19,942 nt of DNA from JBCCKC01 sp039182435 (lineage in GTDB: Bacteria; Verrucomicrobiota; Verrucomicrobiia; Opitutales; Coraliomargaritaceae). The notes beneath the pieces were generated by a model that searched no databases, was not told where the DNA came from, and saw only the letters and a program-made list of their open reading frames with translations. Within the stretch, counting starts at the first letter, position 1. Every line of letters begins with the position of its first letter. Positions 1 through 6,217 of this stretch are shown piece by piece. Location of the stretch: contig JBCDCC010000019.1 in NCBI GenBank assembly GCA_039182435.1, positions 1 through 19,942 on the forward strand, given 5' to 3'. The position numbers were made by a program, and so were the translations under genes.

Positions 1-19
1 AAAACTCCTTTTTCCTCAG

Positions 20-661
20 TTAGCTCTTTTCGAAGAGCTGGCACTCGAGCAGGCCTTGGAGCTGCTGACTCTGATGAATCGGCGCTAGGGTTGTTGGCCA
101 GTTGAACTGCGGTAGGCGACGTGCATTCAGCCCTGCAAAGATCCTAAATACCTGATAGAGAAGGTAAATGCTTGTGCGAGCGAACCATGCCGGGAGCTGC
201 TTCTCAGGGATAGCGAAATCGGCATAGGAGAGTTTGCCACCGAGCTGGAGGGCCTGGATGACTCTTTCAATCACTCGCTCGCAGTCCTCATCATTGAAGC
301 AATCGAGCACGAAGTGTAGGCCCACAAAGTCATAATAATTTTTTTTAATTTCGCAGGATCGAATGTCCGCACAGATAGGCTGGAACTGGTTTGCGGATAG
401 ATTGATCGTTTTTTCGATCCGACGTTGGCTAATCGTGAGCATTTTTCTGCTCTGATCGATACTGTCGATGGTGCACTCCGGGTGACGGCGGAGGAGTTCG
501 GTTGCGAACTGGCCGTTGCCATCGCCGATCAGGAGCGCCTTTTGAATGTGGCCTGTCACCTGATAGAGTCCAGCGGTGCGTGCATTTTGAAGCGCAGTCC
601 CAAAGGTCAGGCGCTCGAGTAGCGTGTAGGCCGGTGCGATCGTATCGAATGTCGGAGCCAT
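20..661 (-). CDS. class I SAM-dependent methyltransferase, uncharacterised family
   Basis: A 213-residue soluble Rossmann-fold protein, probably transferring a methyl group from S-adenosylmethionine to an unknown substrate. Motif I is the glycine-rich ALLIGDGNG at residues 42-50, in place of the usual LDxGxGxG. An acidic strand end (SIDQS) follows, and then a post-core HFVLDCF...ADFAIPE block that I associate from memory with a family of small uncharacterised methyltransferases. There is no signal peptide or membrane segment. The gene is divergent from the MazG-like gene with a 69-bp gap and no clear SD. Its final codons overlap a perfect hairpin (22-39). Substrate and pathway cannot be told from sequence, and no partner gene is adjacent inside the window. 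The fold assignment is fairly safe; any specific function would be a guess. Confidence 0.8.
   Translation of the reverse strand: MAPTFDTIAPAYTLLERLTFGTALQNARTAGLYQVTGHIQKALLIGDGNGQFATELLRRHPECTIDSIDQSRKMLTISQRRIEKTINLSANQFQPICADIRSCEIKKNYYDFVGLHFVLDCFNDEDCERVIERVIQALQLGGKLSYADFAIPEKQLPAWFARTSIYLLYQVFRIFAGLNARRLPQFNWPTTLAPIHQSQQLQGLLECQLFEKS
22..39 (-). terminator. hairpin overlapping the methyltransferase stop codon
   Basis: Perfect 7-bp stem AGCTCTT (22-28) / AAGAGCT (33-39) with a 4-nt loop. It overlaps the last codons and stop of the minus-strand methyltransferase. No T-run follows directly on the minus strand, so a terminator role is weak; it could be a 3'-end stabilising structure. Confidence 0.25.
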
Positions 662-730
662 CGTCTTATCTGCGTTTTAAAGCAGCATTCGCTCGCTTAT
701 TGCATTGAAATGGTAATTTGATCCTCAAGT

Positions 731-1105
731 ATGGCAGATATGAATGACAGTGCCACTCGCCTCGATGAAATTAAAGCGCGGGTTTTGGCTTTTGCCCAAG
801 AGCGGGACTGGGAGCAGTTTCATTCGCCGAAAAATCTTTCGATGGCGATCTCGGCCGAGGCAGCCGAATTGATGGAGCATTTCCTCTGGCAATCCTCGGA
901 GCAATCGCGATCCGATATCGAAACGGAGAAATTACGTGCGAAGGTCGAAGAGGAGCTTGCGGACATTTTTATCTATGCGATCGAGTTTGCCAATGTCTCA
1001 GGGATGGATATCGCGTCGATCATTGAGGCCAAGATGGCTCGAAACGCAGAAAAATATCCAGTTGAGAAGGCGAGGGGAAAGAGTCTAAAATATACGGAAC
1101 TCTAG
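731..1105 (+). CDS. MazG-like nucleotide pyrophosphohydrolase (dCTPase-type)
   Basis: A 124-residue all-alpha NTP pyrophosphatase of the MazG/DCTPP1 type. It is predicted to hydrolyse (d)NTPs, perhaps modified pyrimidine nucleotides, to the monophosphate and PPi as house-cleaning. The metal-binding signature is visible: Glu43 and Glu46 in EAAELMEHF, and Glu75 and Asp78 in EEELADIF. The C-terminal KYPVEKARGKSLKYTEL block is typical of the short single-domain family. The length is normal. A second in-frame ATG at 740 is a possible alternative start; neither start has an SD. The gene stands alone, divergent from the methyltransferase, and is followed by a hairpin terminator at 1141-1165. Exact nucleotide preference is unknown. 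Confidence 0.88.
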   Translation: MADMNDSATRLDEIKARVLAFAQERDWEQFHSPKNLSMAISAEAAELMEHFLWQSSEQSRSDIETEKLRAKVEEELADIFIYAIEFANVSGMDIASIIEAKMARNAEKYPVEKARGKSLKYTEL

Positions 1106-1140
1106 GAAGAAGAAGGGCTTGTGACTTTTTCCAAGTGGCG

Positions 1141-1165
1141 GTTCGAATCTTTCTCGAACTTTTTT
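1141..1165 (+). terminator. intrinsic terminator after the MazG-like gene
   Basis: Stem GTTCGA (1141-1146) / TCGAAC (1154-1159), loop ATCTTTC, followed by six T (1160-1165). It lies 36 bp after the stop codon and is oriented to end the MazG-like transcript. Confidence 0.6.
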
Positions 1166-1170
1166 CTGAA

Positions 1171-1204
1171 ATTTTGAACGCGGGCGCCTCTTCCTCGTCT
1201 ATCT
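1171..1204 (+). promoter_or_regulatory. conserved promoter-like block of module 1
   Basis: ATTTTGAACGCG contains TTGAAC (1174-1179), which resembles a -35 box. The second conserved block CGTCTATCT (1196-1204) lies where a -10 would be, but it matches TATAAT poorly. The same two blocks with the same spacing recur at 1281-1314, which is the main support for a regulatory role. It could instead be a protein-binding site. Confidence 0.35.
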
Positions 1205-1276
1205 CTGTAGTAATTTTAGAGTTAAAGTTTGTTGTTTGTTGAAGGTGCCGTCTTGAAAGGGACGGCACTTTTTTTT
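1205..1276 (+). ncRNA. candidate short ncRNA, copy 1
   Basis: Predicted transcript of roughly 65-72 nt running from just after the promoter-like block to the terminator T-run. It contains the 17-nt core AGTTTGTTGTTTGTTGA (1226-1242), which is U/G-rich and has no evident pairing partner within the transcript. An 8-bp stem GTGCCGTC (1245-1252) / GACGGCAC (1261-1268), extendable by two G-T pairs to a GAAA loop, and eight T follow. No start codon with a meaningful ORF is present. Known: single-stranded cores before a terminator hairpin are the usual seed position in bacterial sRNAs. That this is such an RNA is inferred from the duplicated architecture. Confidence 0.45.
1245..1276 (+). terminator. 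intrinsic terminator of module 1
   Basis: GTGCCGTC / GACGGCAC stem with a short loop (1253-1260) and T8 (1269-1276). A textbook Rho-independent terminator. Confidence 0.85.
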
Positions 1277-1280
1277 ATCC

Positions 1281-1314
1281 ATTTTGAACGCGAGTGAGGC
1301 TGTTGCGTCAATCT
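1281..1314 (+). promoter_or_regulatory. conserved promoter-like block of module 2
   Basis: Copy of the 1171-1204 block: TTGAAC at 1284-1289 and CGTCAATCT at 1306-1314, with identical spacing to module 1. The -10 match is poor, so the promoter call rests on conservation between copies. Confidence 0.35.
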
Positions 1315-1382
1315 ACATACACACTAAGTTAGTTTGTTGTTTGTTGAGAAATACCGCCCGTTGATTCGGGCGGTATTTTTTT
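1315..1382 (+). ncRNA. candidate short ncRNA, copy 2
   Basis: Paralogue of the 1205-1276 candidate. It carries the same 17-nt core AGTTTGTTGTTTGTTGA (1331-1347) followed by a different but equally strong hairpin, ATACCGCCCG (1351-1360) / CGGGCGGTAT (1367-1376), and a T-run. The core is identical in the two copies although the flanking 16-21 nt and the terminator stem have diverged. Lengths are similar (about 65-70 nt). Coding potential is nil on the plus strand. Confidence 0.45.
1351..1382 (+). terminator. intrinsic terminator of module 2
   Basis: 10-bp perfect stem ATACCGCCCG / CGGGCGGTAT with loop TTGATT and T7 (1376-1382). Two further A-T pairs (1349-1350 with 1377-1378) can extend the stem. 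It ends 67 bp before the sixA start and so insulates that gene. Confidence 0.88.
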
Positions 1383-1449
1383 GTGCGGATTTCGCGACTC
1401 ATTGGGCTGTAGCCTTGCAGACGGAGAGGCAGCTCTATATGCTCGGTTT

Positions 1450-1935
1450 GTGAAAATTTATTTGTTGCGTCATGCCAAAGCCGATCCGGGGTTTCCGGAC
1501 TCGAGCCGAGTTTTGGCACCCCGTGGACGTCAGCATGCCTCAGAGTTGGGGAAATTTTTCACAGAGGATGAGCGCTTGGGGCCCTTGGAGATTTGGTGCA
1601 GTCCGCTGAAGCGAGCGCAAGAGACTGCCTTACTCTTTGAAAAGTCCTGGGGTGGCTCCATTCTGGCCCGCCATGAAGTAGAGCAGTTAGAGCCGGAGAT
1701 TGACCCCGAGCCTCTGGTTGAGATGATCTCCTTGGCGAGTCGGGATCTCCTTATTGTTGGGCACAATCCAAGCCTGGAGACTTTGACTTCACTATTGCTC
1801 AGCGGCGAGCGGACACGGGCACGGGTCCGCCTCAAGACCTGCGGCTTTATTTGTCTGGAATGGAATCCACTGCCGAATTTTGGCCAGTTCGGTCCCTGTG
1901 AGCTTCGTTGGATGTTCGATCCTCGCTTGATCTAG
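1450..1935 (+). CDS. sixA: SixA-like phosphohistidine phosphatase (histidine phosphatase superfamily)
   Basis: A 161-residue cytoplasmic protein of the SixA branch of the histidine phosphatase superfamily, expected to remove phosphate from phosphohistidine or small phosphoesters. The catalytic RHG-like motif is at the very N-terminus (LLRHAKAD, Arg7-His8), and the second catalytic histidine is His106 in VGHNPSLETL. The length fits SixA. The GTG at 1450 is chosen because it puts KIYLLRHA directly at the N-terminus as in the family; the open frame continues upstream but only into the terminator region. There is no SD at normal distance (GGAGAGG is about 20 bp away). A TATATG at 1436-1441 could be a -10 giving a nearly leaderless mRNA. 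An HPr-like protein encoded at 16487-16780 shows phosphohistidine relays exist here, but no direct link is shown. Confidence 0.85.
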   Translation: MKIYLLRHAKADPGFPDSSRVLAPRGRQHASELGKFFTEDERLGPLEIWCSPLKRAQETALLFEKSWGGSILARHEVEQLEPEIDPEPLVEMISLASRDLLIVGHNPSLETLTSLLLSGERTRARVRLKTCGFICLEWNPLPNFGQFGPCELRWMFDPRLI

Positions 1936-2043
1936 CCCGCTGTGAGCGCTCCCGAGATATTTATCGCAACCTCTGCGAGGTCCTTTCGATCTAAGGCGAT
2001 GAATCCCATTGTCTTTTATTAACCAACCGTTAGCACTTTTTGT

Positions 2044-3630
2044 ATGAACTGGTTTCGTTCCCTCTTCACGCTTCTGGGCTTAGCCATCGTTGCCGCAGTT
2101 GCTTGGTATTATTATAATAATTATATCGAGGAGGGTGGTGACTACGGTGAAAACGCGTTAAGTGAGCGAATCTCTGACTCGCCAGCCGCTTCAGGCGATG
2201 AATCCCGACCGCCCGCGGCCGCCCCGATCAACTATCCTCTGGGAGCGGTCGAGGGAGAAGTCATTCTCCATTTTAGGACGACGAAAGATTACAAAGCTTA
2301 TTTGGCGAGGCTTGCCGCTGCGGGGGCACCGCCCTTGGGGCAGATTGATGAGTTGATGGCGGTTCGAGTCAGTGAAGGTGCTTTTCGCGCGGTGCCTACC
2401 GATGGCTATGAGCGGGAAGCAAGTTTTTCCTATCGTATTCAGCGTCCGCCGGAACCTGTGGAGATCGCACCGGAGGCAATGGCCTCGCTTCAAGCCTACA
2501 GTATGAGTGCCGGCAATATCGTCGGTGGGCTCGTTGATGGTGGTGATGGGGCCGGGGTCTTAGTTGGCATTCTTGATTCCGGTATCGTGGCGCATGCGCA
2601 GTTTGATGAGACCTATATTGTGAATATCGATCTCGTTGGCGGCGGTGTCGACGGATCGGGGGCTGAACATGGCACCTCGGTGGCTTCGATTATTTCTGGT
2701 TCAGAGGGCATCGCGCCAGCGGCTGAGCTCTTCGTGGTCCGGGTGCTGGACGACGAAGGAGCCGGCAGCAGCTACGATGTGGCAATGGGTATCATTCAGG
2801 CGGTTGATATGGGGGTTGATGTGCTCAATATGAGTATCGGTGTGTATCAGGACTCTCAGATCTTGCGCGATGCGATCAGCTATGCCCGCCAGAAGGACGT
2901 GATCATGGTGGCTGCGGCAGGGAACGATGGCTATGCACAATTACCTTTTCCAGCTGCCTATCCGGGCGTGATTTCTGTAACAGCTATCGATGCGAAGGGG
3001 CAACAAGCACTCTTTCCAAATCAGTCAGACTCGATCGATTTTGCTGCGCCCGGAGTCGGGATCTTAACCGCGGCGCAGGATGAGGGCACAACGCTCTTTT
3101 CTGGCACTTCGGCGGCGGCACCCTTTGTCACCGGGACCCTGGCCGCCTTGCTTTCCATGAATGAGGAGCTCGGCCCTCAGCAAACGGTTGAGCTGCTTAA
3201 GCGCTTTCTCAATGAAGCGGGGAAGGCCGGACCTGATCCGATCTACGGTGGCGGTATCATGGATTGGGATAGGCTTCGTGAGCGCAGACAAGCAGGGCTC
3301 TTGGACCTCGCGGTGGCCGATGTTCATCTCGACCGAGATGCGCTGCCTGGCACGATGATGCCAATCGAAGTCACTGTTCAGAATCGGGGCACGGCATGGC
3401 TCGCTTCGGCCGAGCTCGAAGTGATGCTTGGCGATGAAGAACCGATGGCGTTCACGGTTGGTTCGCTCTCACCGGGGCAGATCACGACACGCGAAGTCTT
3501 TACCCAGGTGCCTTCCGCAGGAACCGAAGATGTGCTACGGGTGACGGCGCGGGTGCTTCCCCCAGATATCAATCGAGATATACGCCTGAATAATAATTTG
3601 AAAGCGGTCACCTATCGCCCGAAAAACTAA
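2044..3630 (+). CDS. membrane-anchored subtilisin-like serine protease (S8) with C-terminal CARDB-like domain
   Basis: A 528-residue protease predicted to be anchored by one N-terminal membrane segment (about residues 5-24, Arg before it) with the catalytic part outside the cytoplasm. Residues about 65-135 look like a subtilase prodomain (GEVILHF...). The S8 catalytic residues are all present: Asp178 in GILDSG, His209 in EHGTSVAS, oxyanion Asn294 in AAAGNDG, and Ser356 in SGTSAAAP. After the catalytic domain, about residues 420-525 form a beta-rich CARDB-like module (LLDLAVADVHL..., VTVQNRG, LNNNLKAV). There is no lipobox or sorting signal. The gene is monocistronic in appearance: 108 bp separate it from sixA and 95 bp from metX. 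No SD is seen before ATG 2044. Substrate unknown; a role in surface or envelope protein processing or peptide scavenging is a guess. Confidence 0.9.
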   Translation: MNWFRSLFTLLGLAIVAAVAWYYYNNYIEEGGDYGENALSERISDSPAASGDESRPPAAAPINYPLGAVEGEVILHFRTTKDYKAYLARLAAAGAPPLGQIDELMAVRVSEGAFRAVPTDGYEREASFSYRIQRPPEPVEIAPEAMASLQAYSMSAGNIVGGLVDGGDGAGVLVGILDSGIVAHAQFDETYIVNIDLVGGGVDGSGAEHGTSVASIISGSEGIAPAAELFVVRVLDDEGAGSSYDVAMGIIQAVDMGVDVLNMSIGVYQDSQILRDAISYARQKDVIMVAAAGNDGYAQLPFPAAYPGVISVTAIDAKGQQALFPNQSDSIDFAAPGVGILTAAQDEGTTLFSGTSAAAPFVTGTLAALLSMNEELGPQQTVELLKRFLNEAGKAGPDPIYGGGIMDWDRLRERRQAGLLDLAVADVHLDRDALPGTMMPIEVTVQNRGTAWLASAELEVMLGDEEPMAFTVGSLSPGQITTREVFTQVPSAGTEDVLRVTARVLPPDINRDIRLNNNLKAVTYRPKN

Positions 3631-3725
3631 TCGCTAAGCCTCTCGTAGGCAAAAGTTTGGTCTGGATTCGTGGAAAGCACCACATATACCCAAGTCTTTA
3701 TCGATTTTCGTGCGCCCCCGCTCTC
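3631..3725 (+). other. leader of metX, no recognised riboswitch
   Basis: 95-bp gap before metX. Small pairings are visible: GCCT (3638-3641) / AGGC (3647-3650), and GTGG (3670-3673) / CCAC (3680-3683) nested in TTGGT (3657-3661) / ACCCAA (3688-3693) with a bulge. I could not fit this to a known SAM riboswitch class. The metX frame stays open back to 3657, so part of it could in principle be coding. Confidence 0.2.
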
Positions 3726-4868
3726 ATGAATGATTCCAGCCAAGTAGCATTACGTCCCGACGAAGGAGAGGTCGGCTTGGTCGAGTATGTCGATTTTGTT
3801 TCGAAGGAGCCTTTTCATTTTGAATCGGGGGGTGTGATTCCCGAGCTGACGCTCCGTTATGAGACCTATGGTCGTCTCAATGCAGACAAGTCCAATGCGC
3901 TTCTCATCTGCCATGCGCTGACCGGAAACCACCATTGTGCAGGTGTGCATAGCTTGGACGAGCGCAAACAAGGCTGGTGGAATTTTATGGTCGGTCCGGG
4001 CAAGCCGATTGATATAACGCAGTATTTTGTAATTTGCTCGAATGTGCTGGGTGGTTGCAGTGGCTCCACCGGCCCAGAATCGATTAACCCGGCCACCGGC
4101 AAGCGCTACAACTTGGATTTTCCCAAGCTGACTGTTCGTGATATGGTCAAAGCGCAAGCTATGCTCCTAGATCATCTCGGCATCGAGAATCTCCACGCCG
4201 TCATCGGTGGCAGCATGGGCGGCATGCAGACCTTGCAGTGGGTGATCGATTATCCCGAGCGGGTCGGCCGCTATATCGCGATGGCCTGCTGCGCGCGCCA
4301 CAACGCGCAAGCGATTGCTTTTAACGACACCGGGCGACAAGCAATCATTAGCGATCCTGCTTGGAAGGAGGGCGATTACGCTGTCGATCAACCACCCGCG
4401 GAAGGGCTTTCCGTGGCGCGGATGATGGCGCATATTACCTATCTTTCCGATGCCGGTCTCGAGGCGCGCTTTGGACGGAAGCGCCGGAATGAGGATCAGT
4501 CGAAAGAACACTTCGAGGTCGAATTCGAAGTGGAGAGCTACTTGCGCTATCAAGGACAGAGCTTTGTCTCCCGCTTCGATGCAAACACCTATCTCTACCT
4601 GACCAAGGCACTGGATCGCTTCGATCTACACGGCCCGGACGGTAGCCTTGATGAGACGCTTTCGGCGGTTCAGGCGCCTGGGCTCGTAGTCGGCTTTACC
4701 TCCGACTGGCTCTATCCGCCTCAAGGGAACCGAGAGGTCGTGCAGTCGCTCCTCCGCCTCGGCAAAGACGCCACTTACGCGGAGCTCGAAATGGATGATG
4801 GACATGACTCCTTCCTTCTACGTGCGCCCCAACTTCACCAACTGATTCGACAGTTCCTCGCTCGCTAA
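3726..4868 (+). CDS. metX: homoserine O-acyltransferase MetX (alpha/beta hydrolase)
   Basis: A 380-residue cytoplasmic enzyme that activates the homoserine hydroxyl with an acyl-CoA (acetyl, possibly succinyl) for methionine synthesis. Family landmarks run the full length: NALLICHALTGNHH near residues 57-70, SNVLGGCSGSTGP at 105-117, the nucleophile elbow GGSMGGMQ with Ser163, the acid Asp327 in FTSDWLYPP, and His360 in DDGHDSF. The frame is open upstream to 3657, but ATG 3726 gives the normal family N-terminus and length. No SD is visible. metW follows after 5 bp, the classic metX-metW pairing. Acetyl versus succinyl specificity in this family depends on few residues, so the substrate is not settled from sequence. 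Confidence 0.95.
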   Translation: MNDSSQVALRPDEGEVGLVEYVDFVSKEPFHFESGGVIPELTLRYETYGRLNADKSNALLICHALTGNHHCAGVHSLDERKQGWWNFMVGPGKPIDITQYFVICSNVLGGCSGSTGPESINPATGKRYNLDFPKLTVRDMVKAQAMLLDHLGIENLHAVIGGSMGGMQTLQWVIDYPERVGRYIAMACCARHNAQAIAFNDTGRQAIISDPAWKEGDYAVDQPPAEGLSVARMMAHITYLSDAGLEARFGRKRRNEDQSKEHFEVEFEVESYLRYQGQSFVSRFDANTYLYLTKALDRFDLHGPDGSLDETLSAVQAPGLVVGFTSDWLYPPQGNREVVQSLLRLGKDATYAELEMDDGHDSFLLRAPQLHQLIRQFLAR

Positions 4869-4873
4869 TCGCT

Positions 4874-5479
4874 ATGCATCCCAGCGCTAAAAAACGCCAA
4901 GTCGATTTCCAGATCATTGCTCGTTGGATCAATGAGGGCGAGAGCGTGCTCGACCTTGGTTGCGGACGCGGGGTGCTGCTCGAGTATTTGATGCAGACGA
5001 AGAAAGTCTACGGCGTCGGGGTGGACATTAATCTCGATAAGATCATCAGTTGTGTGAAGCGGCGCGTGCCCGCATACCAAGGTGATATCAAGGCTGTGCT
5101 CAGTAGTTTCCAAGAGGATGCCTTCGACCATGTCATTCTGAGCCGGACGGTCGAAGAGCTCGATTCACCAGATACGATTCTCAAAGCTGCACTACGCGTG
5201 GGCAAACGTGTCACCGTCAGTTTTGTGAACCACGGCTACTGGAAAAACCGTATGAATTACTTTGCCCAAGGCAGGCGGACTCAGAATGAGGTCTACCCCA
5301 AGCCTTGGTATGAAACGTTGCCCTCCAATCCATTTTCGGTCAATGAGTTCGAGTCCTTCTGCACCGCACGTCAGATCCGGATCGCGGATGGAGTCTTCCT
5401 TGCCGGCGACTGGCAATCCGAGCAAAGCCTCTTCCCAAACCTCCTCGCAGGCTACGCGATCTACGATCTGGAGAAGTAG
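4874..5479 (+). CDS. metW: MetW, methionine biosynthesis protein
   Basis: A 201-residue class I methyltransferase-fold protein of the MetW family. The glycine-rich motif SVLDLGCGRGVLLEYL is at about residues 24-39, and the family blocks LSRTVEEL and VSFVNHGYWKNRMNYF follow. It starts 5 bp after the metX stop, so the two are surely co-transcribed. In other bacteria MetW is required with, or modulates, MetX activity; no methyl transfer reaction is firmly established for it. Its presence next to a MetX of this type supports the methionine assignment for the pair. There is no SD, so translation may depend on reinitiation after metX. Confidence 0.92.
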   Translation: MHPSAKKRQVDFQIIARWINEGESVLDLGCGRGVLLEYLMQTKKVYGVGVDINLDKIISCVKRRVPAYQGDIKAVLSSFQEDAFDHVILSRTVEELDSPDTILKAALRVGKRVTVSFVNHGYWKNRMNYFAQGRRTQNEVYPKPWYETLPSNPFSVNEFESFCTARQIRIADGVFLAGDWQSEQSLFPNLLAGYAIYDLEK

Positions 5480-5493
5480 GCTGGGAGGCATTT

Positions 5494-5526
5494 GATGCAA
5501 CCATTCATGCATCTGGATGAATGGTT
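5494..5526. promoter_or_regulatory. dyad upstream of the type III PKS operon with two alternative pairings
   Basis: Two overlapping inverted repeats: GATGCA (5494-5499) / TGCATC (5508-5513), and the longer AACCATTCAT (5499-5508) / ATGAATGGTT (5517-5526). The two exclude each other. No T-run follows, so it is not an ordinary metW terminator. A TATTTT (5534-5539) lies just downstream and could be a -10, which would put the dyad centre close to -33 of the PKS-operon promoter. It is a candidate regulator site or a switching RNA structure. Confidence 0.4.
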
Positions 5527-5590
5527 AGGGAGATATTTTATGCAGCGCTGTGGCTTGAAGAATTGTCCAACTCATTCACCCTGAACTCTA

Positions 5591-6217
5591 ATGGATCGCA
5601 TACTTGAACCGGAGTTATTAGATGCGCTGCCTTCGCTATCCCCCGAAGCGGTCCGTAGTCGGCGAGATCTGCGTCGTCTAAATTGGCTGTTGCGCACGGA
5701 AGCGTGGAGTTTGAAGCAACTTTTTCGGGAAATTTCAGATTGTGATACGGTTATTGAATTGGGGGCGGGTGAGGGGGTGCTTCTAGAAAGTGTCCATCGG
5801 CGGCATCCATTGATGCGATGTATCGGCTACGATTTCGTGCCACGGCCTACTGGTTTATCCGATCAAATTGAGTGGGTTTCGGGTGATTTTATGGAACGCT
5901 TTTCGGAGATGCCGCTTGGTTCAAAGACGGTGGTTTTAGCGAATTTGATTTTGCATCATTTTGATTCGCCGACCCTGGCTCGAATTGGCGCCGCTCTGAG
6001 TGGGGTTCGTTGCTTTTTAGCGGTTGAGCCAGACCGCTCTAAGTTCGCTTTGCAGCTTGGGCGCTCGATGTTGCCGTTTGTGAGTGAGGTCACTCGATTT
6101 GATATGATGGTGAGCATCCGTGCGGGTTTTCAAGAGGGCGAGCTGGGTGATCTTCTGGGGATGTCTTGTCTGGAAGAATCGACTTGGCTGGGAGGGCGAC
6201 GGCTTCGACTGCAATGA
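5591..6217 (+). CDS. SAM-dependent methyltransferase of the type III PKS operon
   Basis: A 208-residue class I methyltransferase. Motif I VIELGAGEG is at residues 54-62 and the acidic end of strand 2 is YDFVP. Post motifs are VSGDF, LILHHF and LAVEPDRS. The N-terminus ILEPELLD followed by a charged LRRLNWLL helix is, from memory, characteristic of methyltransferases encoded beside bacterial type III polyketide synthases. Its stop overlaps the start of the oxidoreductase (ATGA at 6214-6217), so the two are translationally coupled. Expected role: methylation, O- or C-, of the polyketide product or its oxidised derivative. No SD precedes ATG 5591. The substrate is inferred from context only. Confidence 0.85.
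   Translation: MDRILEPELLDALPSLSPEAVRSRRDLRRLNWLLRTEAWSLKQLFREISDCDTVIELGAGEGVLLESVHRRHPLMRCIGYDFVPRPTGLSDQIEWVSGDFMERFSEMPLGSKTVVLANLILHHFDSPTLARIGAALSGVRCFLAVEPDRSKFALQLGRSMLPFVSEVTRFDMMVSIRAGFQEGELGDLLGMSCLEESTWLGGRRLRLQ

Larger units (their letters stand above)
1171..1382 (+). repeat. tandem pair of related intergenic modules (unit 1 1171-1276, unit 2 1281-1382)
   Basis: Two modules lie head to tail between the MazG-like gene and sixA. Each has, in the same order: the 12-mer ATTTTGAACGCG (1171-1182; 1281-1292); CGTC(T/A)ATCT starting exactly 25 bp after the 12-mer start (1196-1204; 1306-1314); a variable stretch of 21 or 16 bp; the 17-mer AGTTTGTTGTTTGTTGA (1226-1242; 1331-1347); and a GC-rich hairpin with a T-run (1245-1276; 1351-1382). 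Stem and spacer sequences differ while the architecture is kept. This argues for an old duplication under selection for RNA function rather than a recent copy. Confidence 0.7.

Noticed and set aside
2108..2121. Perfect AT palindrome ATTATTATAATAAT
   Set aside because: It falls in a run of Tyr and Asn codons just after the subtilase membrane anchor; explained by coding.
1994..2206. 14-mer AGGCGATGAATCCC present at 1994-2007 and 2193-2206
   Set aside because: One repeated 14-mer in 20 kb is about what chance predicts; no matching flanks or structure.
3631..3725. SAM riboswitch in front of metX
   Set aside because: I could not fit the leader to SAM-I, SAM-II or related cores; only short weak stems are visible.
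3657..3725. N-terminal extension of metX
   Set aside because: The frame is open but the residues do not look like the family; ATG 3726 gives the normal length.
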